In this document: one piece after another, positions 19,681 to 29,414 of the stretch
How the letters are laid out: each line of letters begins with the position of its first letter
Position numbering within the stretch: the first letter of the stretch is position 1
Assembly (NCBI RefSeq): GCF_003061515.1
Contig: NZ_CP028924.1
Coordinates: 1,054,001-1,118,000 of the forward strand
Source of the DNA: Colwellia sp. Arc7-D
GTDB taxonomy: Bacteria; Pseudomonadota; Gammaproteobacteria; Enterobacterales; Alteromonadaceae
Length of the DNA: 64,000 nt
Direction of reading: 5' to 3'
Notes under the pieces: generated by a model
What the model was told of the DNA's origin: nothing
What the model saw: only the letters and a program-made list of their open reading frames with translations
Databases searched by the model: none
Made by a program: the position numbers and the translations under genes

Positions 19681-20466
19681 TTAATGGTTCAATAGTTGAA
19701 AGCGTTGGCTCATGATCAGTTTTTTAGTGTATTTGTGCTTTGGCTTTTTCAAAATATCCATTGTTTTTCCAGTCTCTAATACTTTCCCTTCACACATCAC
19801 CATCATTTCATCACTGAAGTGCCTAACAATACCTAAGTTGTGCGAAATTAATATAAATGCCAATCCCATCTGCTGCTGTAAATCGAGCAATAAATTAATC
19901 ATTTGAGAACGTAAAGATGGATCGAGAGACGCTAATGCTTCATCAAGAATAATAACTTGTGGTTGTAATATAATTGCTCGGGCCAATGAAATACGCTGCT
20001 TTTGACCACCAGAAAACATATGTGGATAAAAGCTCATATGATCTGCCAATAAACCCACCTTTTGCAATGTTTCTCTTATCAATTGATGGCGTTCACTTTC
20101 ATCTAGATTGGTATTGAGACGCAAAGGCTCATCAAGTAATTGCTCAATGGTTAAACTTGGGTTTAACGTTGTTCCTGAGTCTTGAAATATCATTCTAATG
20201 TGCTGACAACGTTGCTTAAAGTTGCCAGGAGCTAAGGTTTGACCATTCAAGCGAATATCGCCTGTTGTAGGTAACTCTGCACCTACAAGTAACTTGGCAA
20301 TGGTTGATTTTCCTGAGCCAGTTTCTCCGACAATAGCTAAGGTTTTATGTGGCATAATATCAAAGGAAATAGGCTCTAACGCCGTGACACATTTTTTGTT
20401 AAACCAATAATTTTTGTCTTTATAGGTTTTACTTAAATTACTGACTTGTAATAATACCGTACTCAC
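19681..20466 (-). CDS. sapF: Sap peptide/polyamine ABC transporter ATP-binding protein SapF
   Basis: One of two ATPases of the Sap importer-type ABC complex. Walker A is GETGSGKST, the signature is FSGGQKQRISLARAI, and Walker B is VIILDEALASLD, followed by the ISHNLG switch His. The 261-residue length fits SapF. It is the last gene of pspF-sapABCDF and overlaps the end of sapD by 4 bases. Sap was linked to antimicrobial-peptide resistance and potassium uptake; in E. coli SapBCDF was reported to export putrescine. Confidence 0.93.
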   Translation of the reverse strand: MSTVLLQVSNLSKTYKDKNYWFNKKCVTALEPISFDIMPHKTLAIVGETGSGKSTIAKLLVGAELPTTGDIRLNGQTLAPGNFKQRCQHIRMIFQDSGTTLNPSLTIEQLLDEPLRLNTNLDESERHQLIRETLQKVGLLADHMSFYPHMFSGGQKQRISLARAIILQPQVIILDEALASLDPSLRSQMINLLLDLQQQMGLAFILISHNLGIVRHFSDEMMVMCEGKVLETGKTMDILKKPKHKYTKKLIMSQRFQLLNH

Positions 20467-21455
20467 GAGTAGCTATCCTTAAGTGGAAAATGGCAACTCA
20501 CTTGATGACTATGAAAGTTTTTAATTTTTGGTGCATCCACACACTTTTGTTGCGCACGAGGGCATCTTGGACCCAAGCGGCACCCAATAGGTAAATGTTG
20601 TAATATAGGAATACTGCCAGGCAATGTCATTAAACGAGATTTACTAGGGATCATCCTATTCGCTCTCGGGCTACTATCAACTAAAGCACGTGTATAAGGA
20701 TGATAGGGTTGGTTAAATATTTGCTCTGTTGTTCCTGCTTCAACAAATTGTCCGCTGTACATTACGGTAATCGTATTTGTCCAATGTGTTACGTTTTCTA
20801 AATCATGACTTATCAATAATATTGACATATTTTTAAGTTGATTTAAGCTCGCCAATAGGCGAAATATTTGGCCTTGGTTTGTACTTTCCATCGCTGCGGT
20901 TGGTTCATCAGCAATCAATAGCATTGGACGTCTAGCAAGTGCCATTGCAATCATAACGCGTTGACATAAAGCGTCGGTGAGTTGATGTGGATAGCTTTTT
21001 ACACATACTTCATGTTGCTTGATACCAACTTTATGCAATAAGTTAATTGCGGCTTGTTTTCTTTGTTGACGTTTCTGCCAAAAAAAACCAGTAAGTTGCT
21101 CGAAGTCTACCGCTTCCTCTAATTGCTCGCCAATAGTCGTAGTGGGGTCTAAACACGCCATAGGCTCTTGAAATATCATTGCAACGTCTTTAGATATAAC
21201 TGCTTTACGCTCTGCGGGTGAAAGACGCATGAGGTCATTACCACGCCAATGAAAGCGATCGGCGTCTACGCGCCATTTTTCATCAAGCACGCCTACAATT
21301 GCTTGCGCAAGTAATGACTTCCCTGAACCAGACTCACCAACCAAGCCGCGGACTTCACCTTCTTTCATGGTGAGGTTGACACGATCAACAGCATATATGG
21401 GTTTTGATGCTGTTTTTAGCTCAATAGATAGATTACGTATATCAATTAGATTCAT
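20463..21455 (-). CDS. sapD: Sap ABC transporter ATP-binding protein SapD
   Basis: The larger Sap ATPase, 330 residues. Walker A is GESGSGKSL and Walker B LLIADEPTAAM. The ABC signature is degenerate (HQLTDALCQRVMIAMAL), as known for SapD of E. coli. The C-terminal oligopeptide-transporter segment with cysteines (GCRLGPRCPRAQQKC) is present, which in this family can bind an iron-sulfur cluster. Its start overlaps the sapC stop by one base. Confidence 0.93.
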   Translation of the reverse strand: MNLIDIRNLSIELKTASKPIYAVDRVNLTMKEGEVRGLVGESGSGKSLLAQAIVGVLDEKWRVDADRFHWRGNDLMRLSPAERKAVISKDVAMIFQEPMACLDPTTTIGEQLEEAVDFEQLTGFFWQKRQQRKQAAINLLHKVGIKQHEVCVKSYPHQLTDALCQRVMIAMALARRPMLLIADEPTAAMESTNQGQIFRLLASLNQLKNMSILLISHDLENVTHWTNTITVMYSGQFVEAGTTEQIFNQPYHPYTRALVDSSPRANRMIPSKSRLMTLPGSIPILQHLPIGCRLGPRCPRAQQKCVDAPKIKNFHSHQVSCHFPLKDSYS

Positions 21456-22348
21456 TAGTTTTCCTTGCGCACTTTTAATGCATGGCGCATGCCTTCACCC
21501 ACTAAGTTCGTCGCTACAACCGAAAATAAAATAGCTAAACCAGGAAGGTATACTGTCCATGGCGCAATATAGAATAAATCAATACCGTTAGCTAGCATTG
21601 CACCCCATTCAGGCATTGGAATAGGCGCGCCTAAACCCAAAAAGCCAAGTGCGGCTATATCTAAAATAGCGGCTGATTGTGCAAGTGTTGCTTGGCTAAT
21701 AAGTTTTTCGATTATATTAGGGAAAATAGAATAACGTAAAAGCCGAAGTGAACTCGCACCATCAAGGCGTGATGCCAATACATAATCTTTCGCAAACTCT
21801 TCGCGTACAGCGTTTCGAGTTATGTGTACAAACTGCGGTATTAATACCATGATAATGGCCCATAAGGTGTTTTCTAAACCTGGGCCGAGTATTGCGACAA
21901 TGATAATCGCTAACAATAATGAAGGTATTGACAAGATCACATCAAGAAAGTGGTTCAAAAAGCTAGATTTAATACCAGAAGTTAACGCTGATAGTGAGCC
22001 AATGACAACGCCAATCGCTAACGATGCAACAACAACAATAATACTTAAGCCAAAAGTGAGTGATGTACCATGAATCAAGCGCGATAACATGTCGCGGCCA
22101 AGGTTGTCTGTACCAAGTAAAAAACTCACATTACCATCGTCACTCCATGCGGGTGGCAAAAGCAAGTGATCTAAATGGTTCTCTACTGAAGAATAAGGGG
22201 TAATAACATTAGCCAGTACTGCAAGTGCAATAAGAAACAAGAAACAGCCAAAGCCAATAAGCACGACAGGCGGCTCTTTAAAGTTATGCCATAGTTGCAT
22301 TAATGGTGTTGGAAACTCTTCTTCCTGATATATTTTATCTCGTGGCAT
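21455..22348 (-). CDS. sapC: Sap ABC transporter permease SapC
   Basis: An OppC/DppC-type permease of 297 residues. An N-terminal membrane helix (about 30-52) precedes the binding-protein-dependent transport domain with five further helices and the coupling segment containing EFAKDYVLASRLDGAS. It pairs with SapB in the membrane. Its start lies inside the restored end of sapB (14-base overlap), as expected for a coupled operon. Confidence 0.93.
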   Translation of the reverse strand: MPRDKIYQEEEFPTPLMQLWHNFKEPPVVLIGFGCFLFLIALAVLANVITPYSSVENHLDHLLLPPAWSDDGNVSFLLGTDNLGRDMLSRLIHGTSLTFGLSIIVVVASLAIGVVIGSLSALTSGIKSSFLNHFLDVILSIPSLLLAIIIVAILGPGLENTLWAIIMVLIPQFVHITRNAVREEFAKDYVLASRLDGASSLRLLRYSIFPNIIEKLISQATLAQSAAILDIAALGFLGLGAPIPMPEWGAMLANGIDLFYIAPWTVYLPGLAILFSVVATNLVGEGMRHALKVRKEN

Positions 22349-23365
22349 TACGTGGCTCCCTAGCTAAAGGGTTAAGCGCAGCGTAAACAAAATCTATAAT
22401 AATGTGAACGATAAAAATAAAGGTAGAAAGCACAATTAACCCCCTTGAATTGCCGTGTAATCGCGTTGATAAATACTTTCGATTAACCAACGCCCAATGC
22501 CCGGCCAACTAAAAATTACCTCGGTAACCATTGCAATAGTTATAAGGTTGGCAAACTGCAAGCCCACGTCTCTAATAACTTTAATAAAGGCATTACGCAT
22601 AGCATGACGATATATAATCTGAGCAAAGGTTAAGCCTTTTGCGTTAGCCGCTTTAATGTAATGCGTGTCTAAAACTTCTAGCATTGCCGTGCGAGCCAGA
22701 CGCATAAAAATAGTGGCTGGGGCTAATGCCACCACAATAACGGGTAATATAAGGTGTCGAGTTGCATCTTGAAATGCTTGCCATTTATAAGGACTGTCGC
22801 TGAGCAAAATATCAATAAGCTGTAAGCCGGTAACAGGTTCAATTTCAAATAATAGGCTGATTTGACCTGCTGATGGAAACCAACCCAACTGAATTGAGAA
22901 TACAAGTATCGCAAGTATGCCTAACCAGAAAACCGGAATTGAATAGCCAAGCATCGCAACGGTAAGTATTAAGTTGTCAGGTAATTTACGATGATATATA
23001 GCAGCAAAAAAACCAATGGGAATCCCAAAAAACATTGCAACGAGCAATGCTACAGAGGTCAATTCAATTGTTGCGGGTAACCGATTAAGTATTTCGGTTG
23101 AAATAGGTAAATGGCTTGTCATGGAGTAGCCCATTTCACCATTAAACAAATGACTAAGATAACTGAAATACTGACTTATTAGCCCTGATTGTTGTTTATA
23201 TTCATCAGCTAAAATTGCCAATTGCTCTGGTGAAGCATTTAACTGTCCGGTTAAATTGATAAGTTGCTCACCTGGGAATAAAAAACTCAAGCTGAAAGAC
23301 AATATTGTTAATAACAAAATTGTAAAAATAAATAAGTTAAGGCGGCGAAGGGTAAATATAAGCAT
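22335..23365 (-). CDS. sapB: Sap ABC transporter permease SapB, 3' end frameshifted
   Basis: A DppB-type permease. As read, it stops at 22436 after ...DYTAIQGG, cutting off the last membrane helix. One extra base in the CCCCC run at 22440-22444 (GGGGG on the coding strand) restores the end: LIVLSTFIFIVHIIIDFVY then AALNPLAREPR, a normal SapB/DppB C-terminus. The restored gene ends at 22335, is 343 residues long and overlaps sapC by 14 bases. This is most likely a sequence error. Confidence 0.88.
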
Positions 23366-23366
23366 A

Positions 23367-24986
23367 TTAGTTTTTTGTTACCCCATTAAAATCAATGCCA
23401 CCAATGGCGCGTAACAATTTTCCGTGTATATTATTTGCTCGTGCTTGAAAGCGCTTTGAATGCGCAATAGGAATTAATGGTACTTCTTCATTAATTAACG
23501 CTAAGGCTTTTGAATAGAATACTTTACGCTTATTAATATTGTTTGTTTGTAAAGCTCGTTGAATAAGTTTGTCGAATTTTTCATTACACCAGAAAGTTCT
23601 ATTACTCCCCGTTAATGCCGAAGAGCAACTGAGTAAGGGCGAAAAAAAGTTATCGGGATCTGGATGATCAGCCGACCAACCTAAAAGTACGCTTTGATGT
23701 TCGCCATCTGAAATTTTACGTAAAAAAGTTGACCATTCGTAGCCTGACACTATATCAACTTTGATACCTATTCTGAGTAAGTCATCCTGAATAAGCTTCG
23801 CCATAGTCACAGCATCTGGGTTGTAGGAACGTTGCACAGGCATAGCCCATAAATCCATCGCAAATCCTTCGCTATAGCCCGCCTGTGTGAGTAATTCTTG
23901 TGCTTTTTGAATTGAATACTCTTGGCTCGGTATGCTGGCATCGTAAGCCCAAGAAGAGTTTGGAATAATACCATTAGCTATTTCGGCTTGCCCAGTATAA
24001 ACAGCATCTAGAATAGCTTGTTTATTTATTGCATAAGACAATGCTTTACGCACTAATGGATTATTGAACGGGGGTTTGCTGGTATTGAAGCCTAAATAAC
24101 CCACATTAAAAGCGGTTACTGATTCTAGTATTAAGTTAGGATGTTGTTTAATTTTTTCGTGTGCAATCGGGTAAGCAATAACATCACACTCGCCCGCCAA
24201 TAACTTGGTTAGTCGACCGGTATCTCGTGGTGTTATATCGAAAACAAGTTGTTTAAGTTCAGACTTTCCTCGCCAATAATTTTCATGAGGTTCATAGCGA
24301 ATAAATGAGCCAGAGCTGTACCATTTAAACTTAAATGGTCCTGTGCCAATCGGTAACATATCTATTTCTTGCATGGTATTGAGTTGCAATAGTTGTTCAG
24401 CATATTCTTTTGATAAAATAACGGCTGAATCTCCACCAATGTTAGCGAGAAATGAACTATCTGAATGCGATAGTTGAAAACGAACCGTATGGTCATTAAT
24501 CTTTTCTATATTATCAATAAGGTTAGCTAATTGTGCATTCTCAAAAAATGGATATTTGCCACCAGAAATTTCATGGTATTCATGGTTTACATCCAACATA
24601 CGATTGAAGCTAAAAATGACATCGTCGGCATTCAGAGGCCGTGTTGGCGTAAAGTATCTAGTTTGATGGAATTGAACATCTTTGCGAAGGTAAAAGGTTA
24701 CCATTTTTCCATCGCGTGTTACATGCCATGACTTAGCAATAGCGGGAATAATTGCATTGTCTGAGGGATCAAACTCCATCAGACGATTATATAATTGATT
24801 GGAGGTTGCATCTATTGTCGTACCAGAAGAAACGGTTTGAGGATTGAAGCTCTCCGGCGGCCCCTCACTACAGTAGATAATACTCTTCTTACTGAGAGAA
24901 AGTGTTTCATTTGAATCACATCCAGATAGCACAAGTATCATAAACAGCGCTAAAAGGTTGTAAGATGTTGTTGTAGAGTAAGCCAT
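23367..24986 (-). CDS. sapA: Sap ABC transporter substrate-binding protein SapA (lipoprotein)
   Basis: A 539-residue periplasmic solute-binding protein of the peptide/nickel SBP-5 family. The lipobox LVLSGC at about residues 18-23 indicates a lipoprotein, whereas E. coli SapA has an ordinary signal peptide. Typical SBP-5 blocks are ESFNPQTVSSGT, PLNADDVIFSFNRML, IGTGPFKF and VRKALSYAINKQAILDAV. It starts 9 bases after pspF, so the two are co-transcribed, and it ends 1 base before sapB. Confidence 0.92.
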   Translation of the reverse strand: MAYSTTTSYNLLALFMILVLSGCDSNETLSLSKKSIIYCSEGPPESFNPQTVSSGTTIDATSNQLYNRLMEFDPSDNAIIPAIAKSWHVTRDGKMVTFYLRKDVQFHQTRYFTPTRPLNADDVIFSFNRMLDVNHEYHEISGGKYPFFENAQLANLIDNIEKINDHTVRFQLSHSDSSFLANIGGDSAVILSKEYAEQLLQLNTMQEIDMLPIGTGPFKFKWYSSGSFIRYEPHENYWRGKSELKQLVFDITPRDTGRLTKLLAGECDVIAYPIAHEKIKQHPNLILESVTAFNVGYLGFNTSKPPFNNPLVRKALSYAINKQAILDAVYTGQAEIANGIIPNSSWAYDASIPSQEYSIQKAQELLTQAGYSEGFAMDLWAMPVQRSYNPDAVTMAKLIQDDLLRIGIKVDIVSGYEWSTFLRKISDGEHQSVLLGWSADHPDPDNFFSPLLSCSSALTGSNRTFWCNEKFDKLIQRALQTNNINKRKVFYSKALALINEEVPLIPIAHSKRFQARANNIHGKLLRAIGGIDFNGVTKN

Positions 24987-24995
24987 AGCGAATCT

Positions 24996-26096
24996 TTATT
25001 CTTCGTCTGAACTACTTGAGTCGAGTAGATTATATTTTTTTAAGTAGCCTCTTAATTGATGATAGGTTAATTCTAAGGCATCAGCAGTTTTCTTTTGATT
25101 ATATTGGCAATTAGCCAATGCAGATTTAATTAAATCAACTTCATAATTTTGTGATAAATCTTTTAGTGATAGAGGAAATTGCAAAGAGGCAGTAATTGGC
25201 AGCGTTTTTACCTCAGACTTAACTTGAGGTTCAACCTCCGTTGCTGTTTCCGTTGTATCTAGTTTAGGTGTAGCTTTTATTCTATCATGGGTTTTAATGC
25301 GTTTAGACGGTCTATAAGGCGATTCAAAGGGGTCTATGACTAACTCATGTACGGGTAAATGAGGATTGTTGCAACGATATACGCTACGTTCAACAACATT
25401 TTTTAATTCGCGAATATTACCAGGCCAATGATATTCAAGTAAGGCACGCTTTGCTTTTTCAGTAAAACCGCTAAAAAGTTCAAACTCAAGTTCACGCGCC
25501 ATATTAATAGCGAAATGCTCAGCTAGTACCATAATATCATCTAAACGTTCACGTAAAGGCGGCAGGGTAATAACATCAAAGGCTAGCCTGTCTAGCAGAT
25601 CTGCACGAAACTCACCAGCAGCGGCCATTGAAGGTAAATCTTCATTGGTTGCAGCTACTAAGCGCGCATTAGTTTTAATCGTTCTAGAGCCACCGACACG
25701 TTCAAATTCACCGTACTCTACAACACGGAGTAATTTTTCTTGAATTAATCCTGTAGTGTTCGCTATTTCATCTAAAAATAAAGTGCCATTATCCGCTCGT
25801 TCAAAACGACCTTCATGACGTTTACTCGCGCCAGTAAAGGCGCCGCTGTCGTAACCGAATAATTCCGTTTCTAATAAATTTTCATTTAGAGCAGCACAGT
25901 TGAGTTTCAGATAATTTTGATCCCAACGTTTTGATAAGTAGTGTAAACGGGCAGCAACAAGTTCTTTACCTGTGCCACGTTCGCCAATAATCAGCACGGG
26001 TTTACTTAAAGGGGCTATTTGTGAAATCTGCTCAAGCACTTCCAAAAAGTTGTTAGATTGACCAATGAGATTATCTTGTTGTTTGAAACGTGTCAT
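24996..26096 (-). CDS. pspF: Psp operon transcriptional activator PspF
   Basis: A sigma-54 enhancer-binding protein that activates pspABC under envelope stress and is held in check by PspA. There is no receiver or sensor domain: the AAA+ module begins almost at residue 1, as in E. coli PspF. Walker A is GERGTGKE, the sigma-54 contact loop GAFTGA is intact, and a Fis-type helix-turn-helix ends the protein (QKKTADALELTYHQLRGYLKKYNLL). At 366 residues it is longer than E. coli PspF (about 325); the extra length is a linker before the HTH. It is divergent from pspA and leads into sapABCDF. Confidence 0.93.
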   Translation of the reverse strand: MTRFKQQDNLIGQSNNFLEVLEQISQIAPLSKPVLIIGERGTGKELVAARLHYLSKRWDQNYLKLNCAALNENLLETELFGYDSGAFTGASKRHEGRFERADNGTLFLDEIANTTGLIQEKLLRVVEYGEFERVGGSRTIKTNARLVAATNEDLPSMAAAGEFRADLLDRLAFDVITLPPLRERLDDIMVLAEHFAINMARELEFELFSGFTEKAKRALLEYHWPGNIRELKNVVERSVYRCNNPHLPVHELVIDPFESPYRPSKRIKTHDRIKATPKLDTTETATEVEPQVKSEVKTLPITASLQFPLSLKDLSQNYEVDLIKSALANCQYNQKKTADALELTYHQLRGYLKKYNLLDSSSSDEE

Positions 26097-26222
26097 TTAC
26101 TGACCTAATAATTGGTTTTTTTCACTAACAAATAGTGTATTTTATTAACAGCTTAGATAGAAGTCTTTTTTTAATTAATAATAAAGTATTACTAATCAGT
26201 AGTTTACTTTAATTTTAAAACT

Positions 26223-26238
26223 TGGCGCAGAACGTGAA
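26223..26238 (+). promoter_or_regulatory. Candidate sigma-54 promoter of pspABC
   Basis: TGGCGC (-24 region, 26223-26228), five bases, then GTGAA (26234-26238). The -24 GG is good, but the -12 element has GA where GC is usual. It lies about 50 bases before the pspA start, and the position divergent from pspF is where PspF-dependent promoters lie. The flanking AT-rich stretch 26120-26170 could hold PspF sites. Confidence 0.45.
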
Positions 26239-26287
26239 TAGTAAAAGCTAAGACAATTAAAGTAAATTTTTGAATGAGGAAGTAATT

Positions 26288-26959
26288 ATGGGTGTTTTTT
26301 CAAGGTTCACAGATATCATTAACTCTAATATTAACAACTTATTAGACAAAGCAGAAGATCCTGCAAAAATGGTGCGCTTAATCATACAAGAAATGGAAGA
26401 TACGTTAGTTGAAGTGCGTTCTTCATCAGCAAAAACATTAGCAGATAAGAAAGACTTAGCACGTCAAATTAACCGTTTTGAATCTGATGCAGCGCAATGG
26501 CAAGAGAAAGCCGAGTTAGCCTTAAGTAAAGATCGTGAAGACTTAGCGCGAGCAGCGTTAATGGAAAAGAAAAAAAGTGTTGAAAATGCAGGCGCATTGG
26601 CCGACGAGTTATCTCATGTAGATGGACATATTGCTAAACTACAAAGTGAAATTTCGCAGCTACAAGACAAACTAGCAGATGCTAAGTCTCGTCAAAAAGC
26701 GATTATTATGCGTGAAAAAACTGCTAGCTCACGTTTAAAAGTGAAAAAGAACATCGACAGTGAACGTGTTAATGACGCGTTGAGTCGCTTCGACCATTAC
26801 GAACGTAAAATTGATGACATAGAAGCACAGGTTGAGTCTTACGATATGGGCAGCAAATCATTAGCAGATGAAATTGCAGATTTAGCATCAGATGATAAAG
26901 TTGATGATGAATTAGCGCAATTGAAAGCTAAAATGAAATCAGAAGCTAAAACTAAATAA
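26288..26959 (+). CDS. pspA: Phage shock protein A
   Basis: PspA is a coiled-coil ESCRT-III-like protein that binds stressed inner membrane and inhibits PspF. The start MGVFSRFTDIINSNINNLLDKAEDP is the family's amphipathic N-terminal helix; the ATG at 26288 follows GAGGAAG, and an in-frame ATG 18 bases upstream would place codons over that ribosome site. From there almost the whole 223 residues are heptad-rich coiled coil, the usual length. It is first in pspABC. Confidence 0.97.
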   Translation: MGVFSRFTDIINSNINNLLDKAEDPAKMVRLIIQEMEDTLVEVRSSSAKTLADKKDLARQINRFESDAAQWQEKAELALSKDREDLARAALMEKKKSVENAGALADELSHVDGHIAKLQSEISQLQDKLADAKSRQKAIIMREKTASSRLKVKKNIDSERVNDALSRFDHYERKIDDIEAQVESYDMGSKSLADEIADLASDDKVDDELAQLKAKMKSEAKTK

Positions 26960-27012
26960 GTAGACGATACCTGCGCATGTCTTGTATTAGACAAAATTAA
27001 AGGAGAATTATT

Positions 27013-27240
27013 GTGGATGAGATTATCATCGCCCCAGTCATTATATTTATGGTCGTCGTAGCGCCTATTTGGTTAATACTACACTATCGAAGTAAACGCC
27101 AAATAAACCAGGGCTTCAGTGAAGAAGAGTATATTCAATTAACTGAGCTATCGGCACTTGCTGACAAAATGGCAGACAGAATTAAAACTCTTGAAGCTAT
27201 TTTAGATGTTGAAACACCGGAGTGGAGAAATAAATTATGA
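27013..27240 (+). CDS. pspB: Phage shock protein B
   Basis: A 75-residue inner-membrane protein with one N-terminal membrane helix (about residues 4-23) and a cytoplasmic amphipathic helix (ELSALADKMADRIKTLEAIL). It signals with PspC to relieve PspA inhibition of PspF. It starts at GTG (27013) behind AAAGGAGAA and overlaps the pspC start by 4 bases. Confidence 0.95.
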   Translation: MDEIIIAPVIIFMVVVAPIWLILHYRSKRQINQGFSEEEYIQLTELSALADKMADRIKTLEAILDVETPEWRNKL

Positions 27241-27710
27241 CCAGCAAATCCCGAGGTGAGTTATATAGAAATACGAGCCAAGGAAAGTTAGCTGGTGTCT
27301 GTGCAGGCATTGCCGATTACTTTGGTTGGGAATCATGGTTGGTACGCATACTGATCGTTTCAGGTGTATTGTTAGGTATGCAGTGGTTTGTGGTTATTTA
27401 TATCGCTGCTTGGTTTATTTTAGATAAAAAGCCAGCTAATGTGGGTAATGCCCACAAAGGCAATTTTGCTCAAGGCAGCCAATACCAAACTAAAAAATCA
27501 GCAAGCTCGCAGCAATATGATGCTGATGATGATATTACCAATGAATCGATTAAAGTTAAGTCTCGTATTTGGCAAGCAGGGGAGCCGCCAAAACAAGCAT
27601 TTCATGATATTAGACGCAAATTCCAAACCTTAGAGTTAGAATTGCAAGTCATAGAACGTTATGTAACTTCACCTGAATTTACCGTTTCTCGAGAAATTAA
27701 TAAGTTATAA
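27237..27710 (+). CDS. pspC: Phage shock protein C
   Basis: The PspC domain is seen at the start (RNTSQGKLAGVCAGIADYFG, then two closely spaced hydrophobic stretches ending in WFILDKK). The C-terminal part (about 60-157) is longer than in E. coli PspC and ends in a helical leucine-rich segment (FQTLELELQVIERYVTSPEF). It acts with PspB as envelope-stress sensor. No pspD, pspE or pspG follows; a terminator closes the operon. Confidence 0.95.
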   Translation: MTSKSRGELYRNTSQGKLAGVCAGIADYFGWESWLVRILIVSGVLLGMQWFVVIYIAAWFILDKKPANVGNAHKGNFAQGSQYQTKKSASSQQYDADDDITNESIKVKSRIWQAGEPPKQAFHDIRRKFQTLELELQVIERYVTSPEFTVSREINKL

Positions 27711-27713
27711 ATT

Positions 27714-27737
27714 AAAGCGGCCTGGCCGCTTTTTTAT
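27714..27737 (+). terminator. Intrinsic terminator after pspC
   Basis: AAAGCGG, loop CCTGG, CCGCTTT followed by a T tract. It starts four bases after the pspC stop. Confidence 0.85.
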
Positions 27738-27984
27738 TGTCAAAATATAAGTGATTAAATTAAACAAGTACTGTAAGAAAAGCGTAAAATCGCTATTATC
27801 AGGTTAAATAGCGTCTATTAAGATAATCTTCAAACAAACGTTTAAAGACGTTAACGAGATAAAAATTTTAGAAAAATACGTTAAAGTAATTGTGTAATTG
27901 AAAATATCACTTGTCATTTTAAAGTTCATCAGTAATTCTTATTCTCTTCAACATATTGAAAAACATAAAAGATAGTAATTAAGT

Positions 27985-29414
27985 ATGGCACTTATTAATA
28001 AAGCGAAGTTAGAAAAGTTAAAACAAAAAGCTAGCGACATTGTTAATCGGTCTATCGATCAACATGTCACGCTTGCCGTAACAGGGCTTAGTCGCAGTGG
28101 TAAAACCGCTTTCATTACTTCATTAGTCAATCAGTTACTTAATGAAGGAAGTAATTCACAGCTAAGCTTTTTTAATGTTGTTCATCAAGGCCGATACATT
28201 GCTGCTAAGCGTGTACCACAAAAACATCTCCATATACCTAGGTTTGAATATGACGGTGCACTATCTGCATTATGTCAATCGCCACCCAAATGGCCGAAGC
28301 CAACGAATGGTATTAGTGAATTACGGTTGGCTGTTCGTTATCAACCGAAAGATTCAATTCTTAAATATGCTACAGAGTCAGCGACACTTTATATTGATAT
28401 CACTGATTATCCGGGTGAATGGCTTCTCGACTTACCGATGTTATCGCTAACCTTCGAAGAATGGTCAAAACAAACGACTATGTTGCTTACACAGGCACCA
28501 AGAAGCGAGCACGCTCAAGATTTTTTGGATAAATTAGCCGAATTTGATCCTTTCGCCAGTGTTGATGAAGCGGTTTTAGCGCAACTATCAAAAGAGTACA
28601 CCGATTTACTGTTACTTTTTCGTCATCAACTTGGTTTATCTGTTATTCAACCCGGACGGTTTATACTTCCGGGGAGCTAGAAGATGCTCCGATTTTACAG
28701 TTTTTTCCTTACAGTGGCTTTGATGATATCGATAGTAATGAGTATCAAAATGCCAAGGATGATTGTTATATAGGTATGTTACGTGCAAGATTTATTGAAT
28801 ATAAAGAACGTGTAGTACGTAAGTTTTATAAAGAACATTTTGTTAATTTTGACCGACAAATTGTGCTTGCTGATTGCTTAACGCCACTAAACAAAGGTCC
28901 TGAAAGTTTTGCCGATTTGCAAAATGCTATAGCGATGATCATGGAAAGCTTTCAGTATGGTCAATCAAGTATATTCTCGCGCTTGTTTTCTCCTAAAATT
29001 GACCGTTTACTTTTTGCTGCGACAAAAGCGGATCATGTCACACCTGAACAACATGAAAACTTAGTGTCTCTATTGAATAAACTTGTTTTTCAAACTAAGC
29101 AAACACTGAGTTTTGATGCGATTAAAATGAAAACATTGGCCATTGCATCCGTTAAAGCAACCAAAGTGGGCAAAAGCCAATATCAAGGACAAACAATTCC
29201 TGTAATTAAAGGACGACAACTAAGTAATGACCAAACGATCACGCTATTTCCAGGTGCGGTACCAGCGAGTATTCCAACGTTGGAATACTGGCAGAAGCAA
29301 CCTTTCAATTACATTGCTTTTTCGCCGATTGAGTCTGTTAGTAGTGACGAGTGTTTACCGCATCTTCGCATGGATCAAATGTTGCAATTTTTGCTTGGGG
29401 ATAAATTAAAATGA
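27985..29414 (+). CDS. ycjX: YcjX family GTP-binding protein (DUF463), frameshifted
   Basis: A P-loop protein usually encoded next to psp genes and ycjF, whose role is not settled. Walker A GLSRSGKT is at residues 34-41, and DITDYPGEWLLDLP is typical of the family. As read, the frame stops at 28680 after RFILPGS, and a second frame carries the rest (28776-29414). Restoring one base in the GGGG run at 28671-28674 gives ...FILPGELEDAPILQFFPYSG and a 476-residue protein, the expected length (E. coli about 465). A sequence error is more likely than decay. The end overlaps ycjF by 4 bases. Confidence 0.88.
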
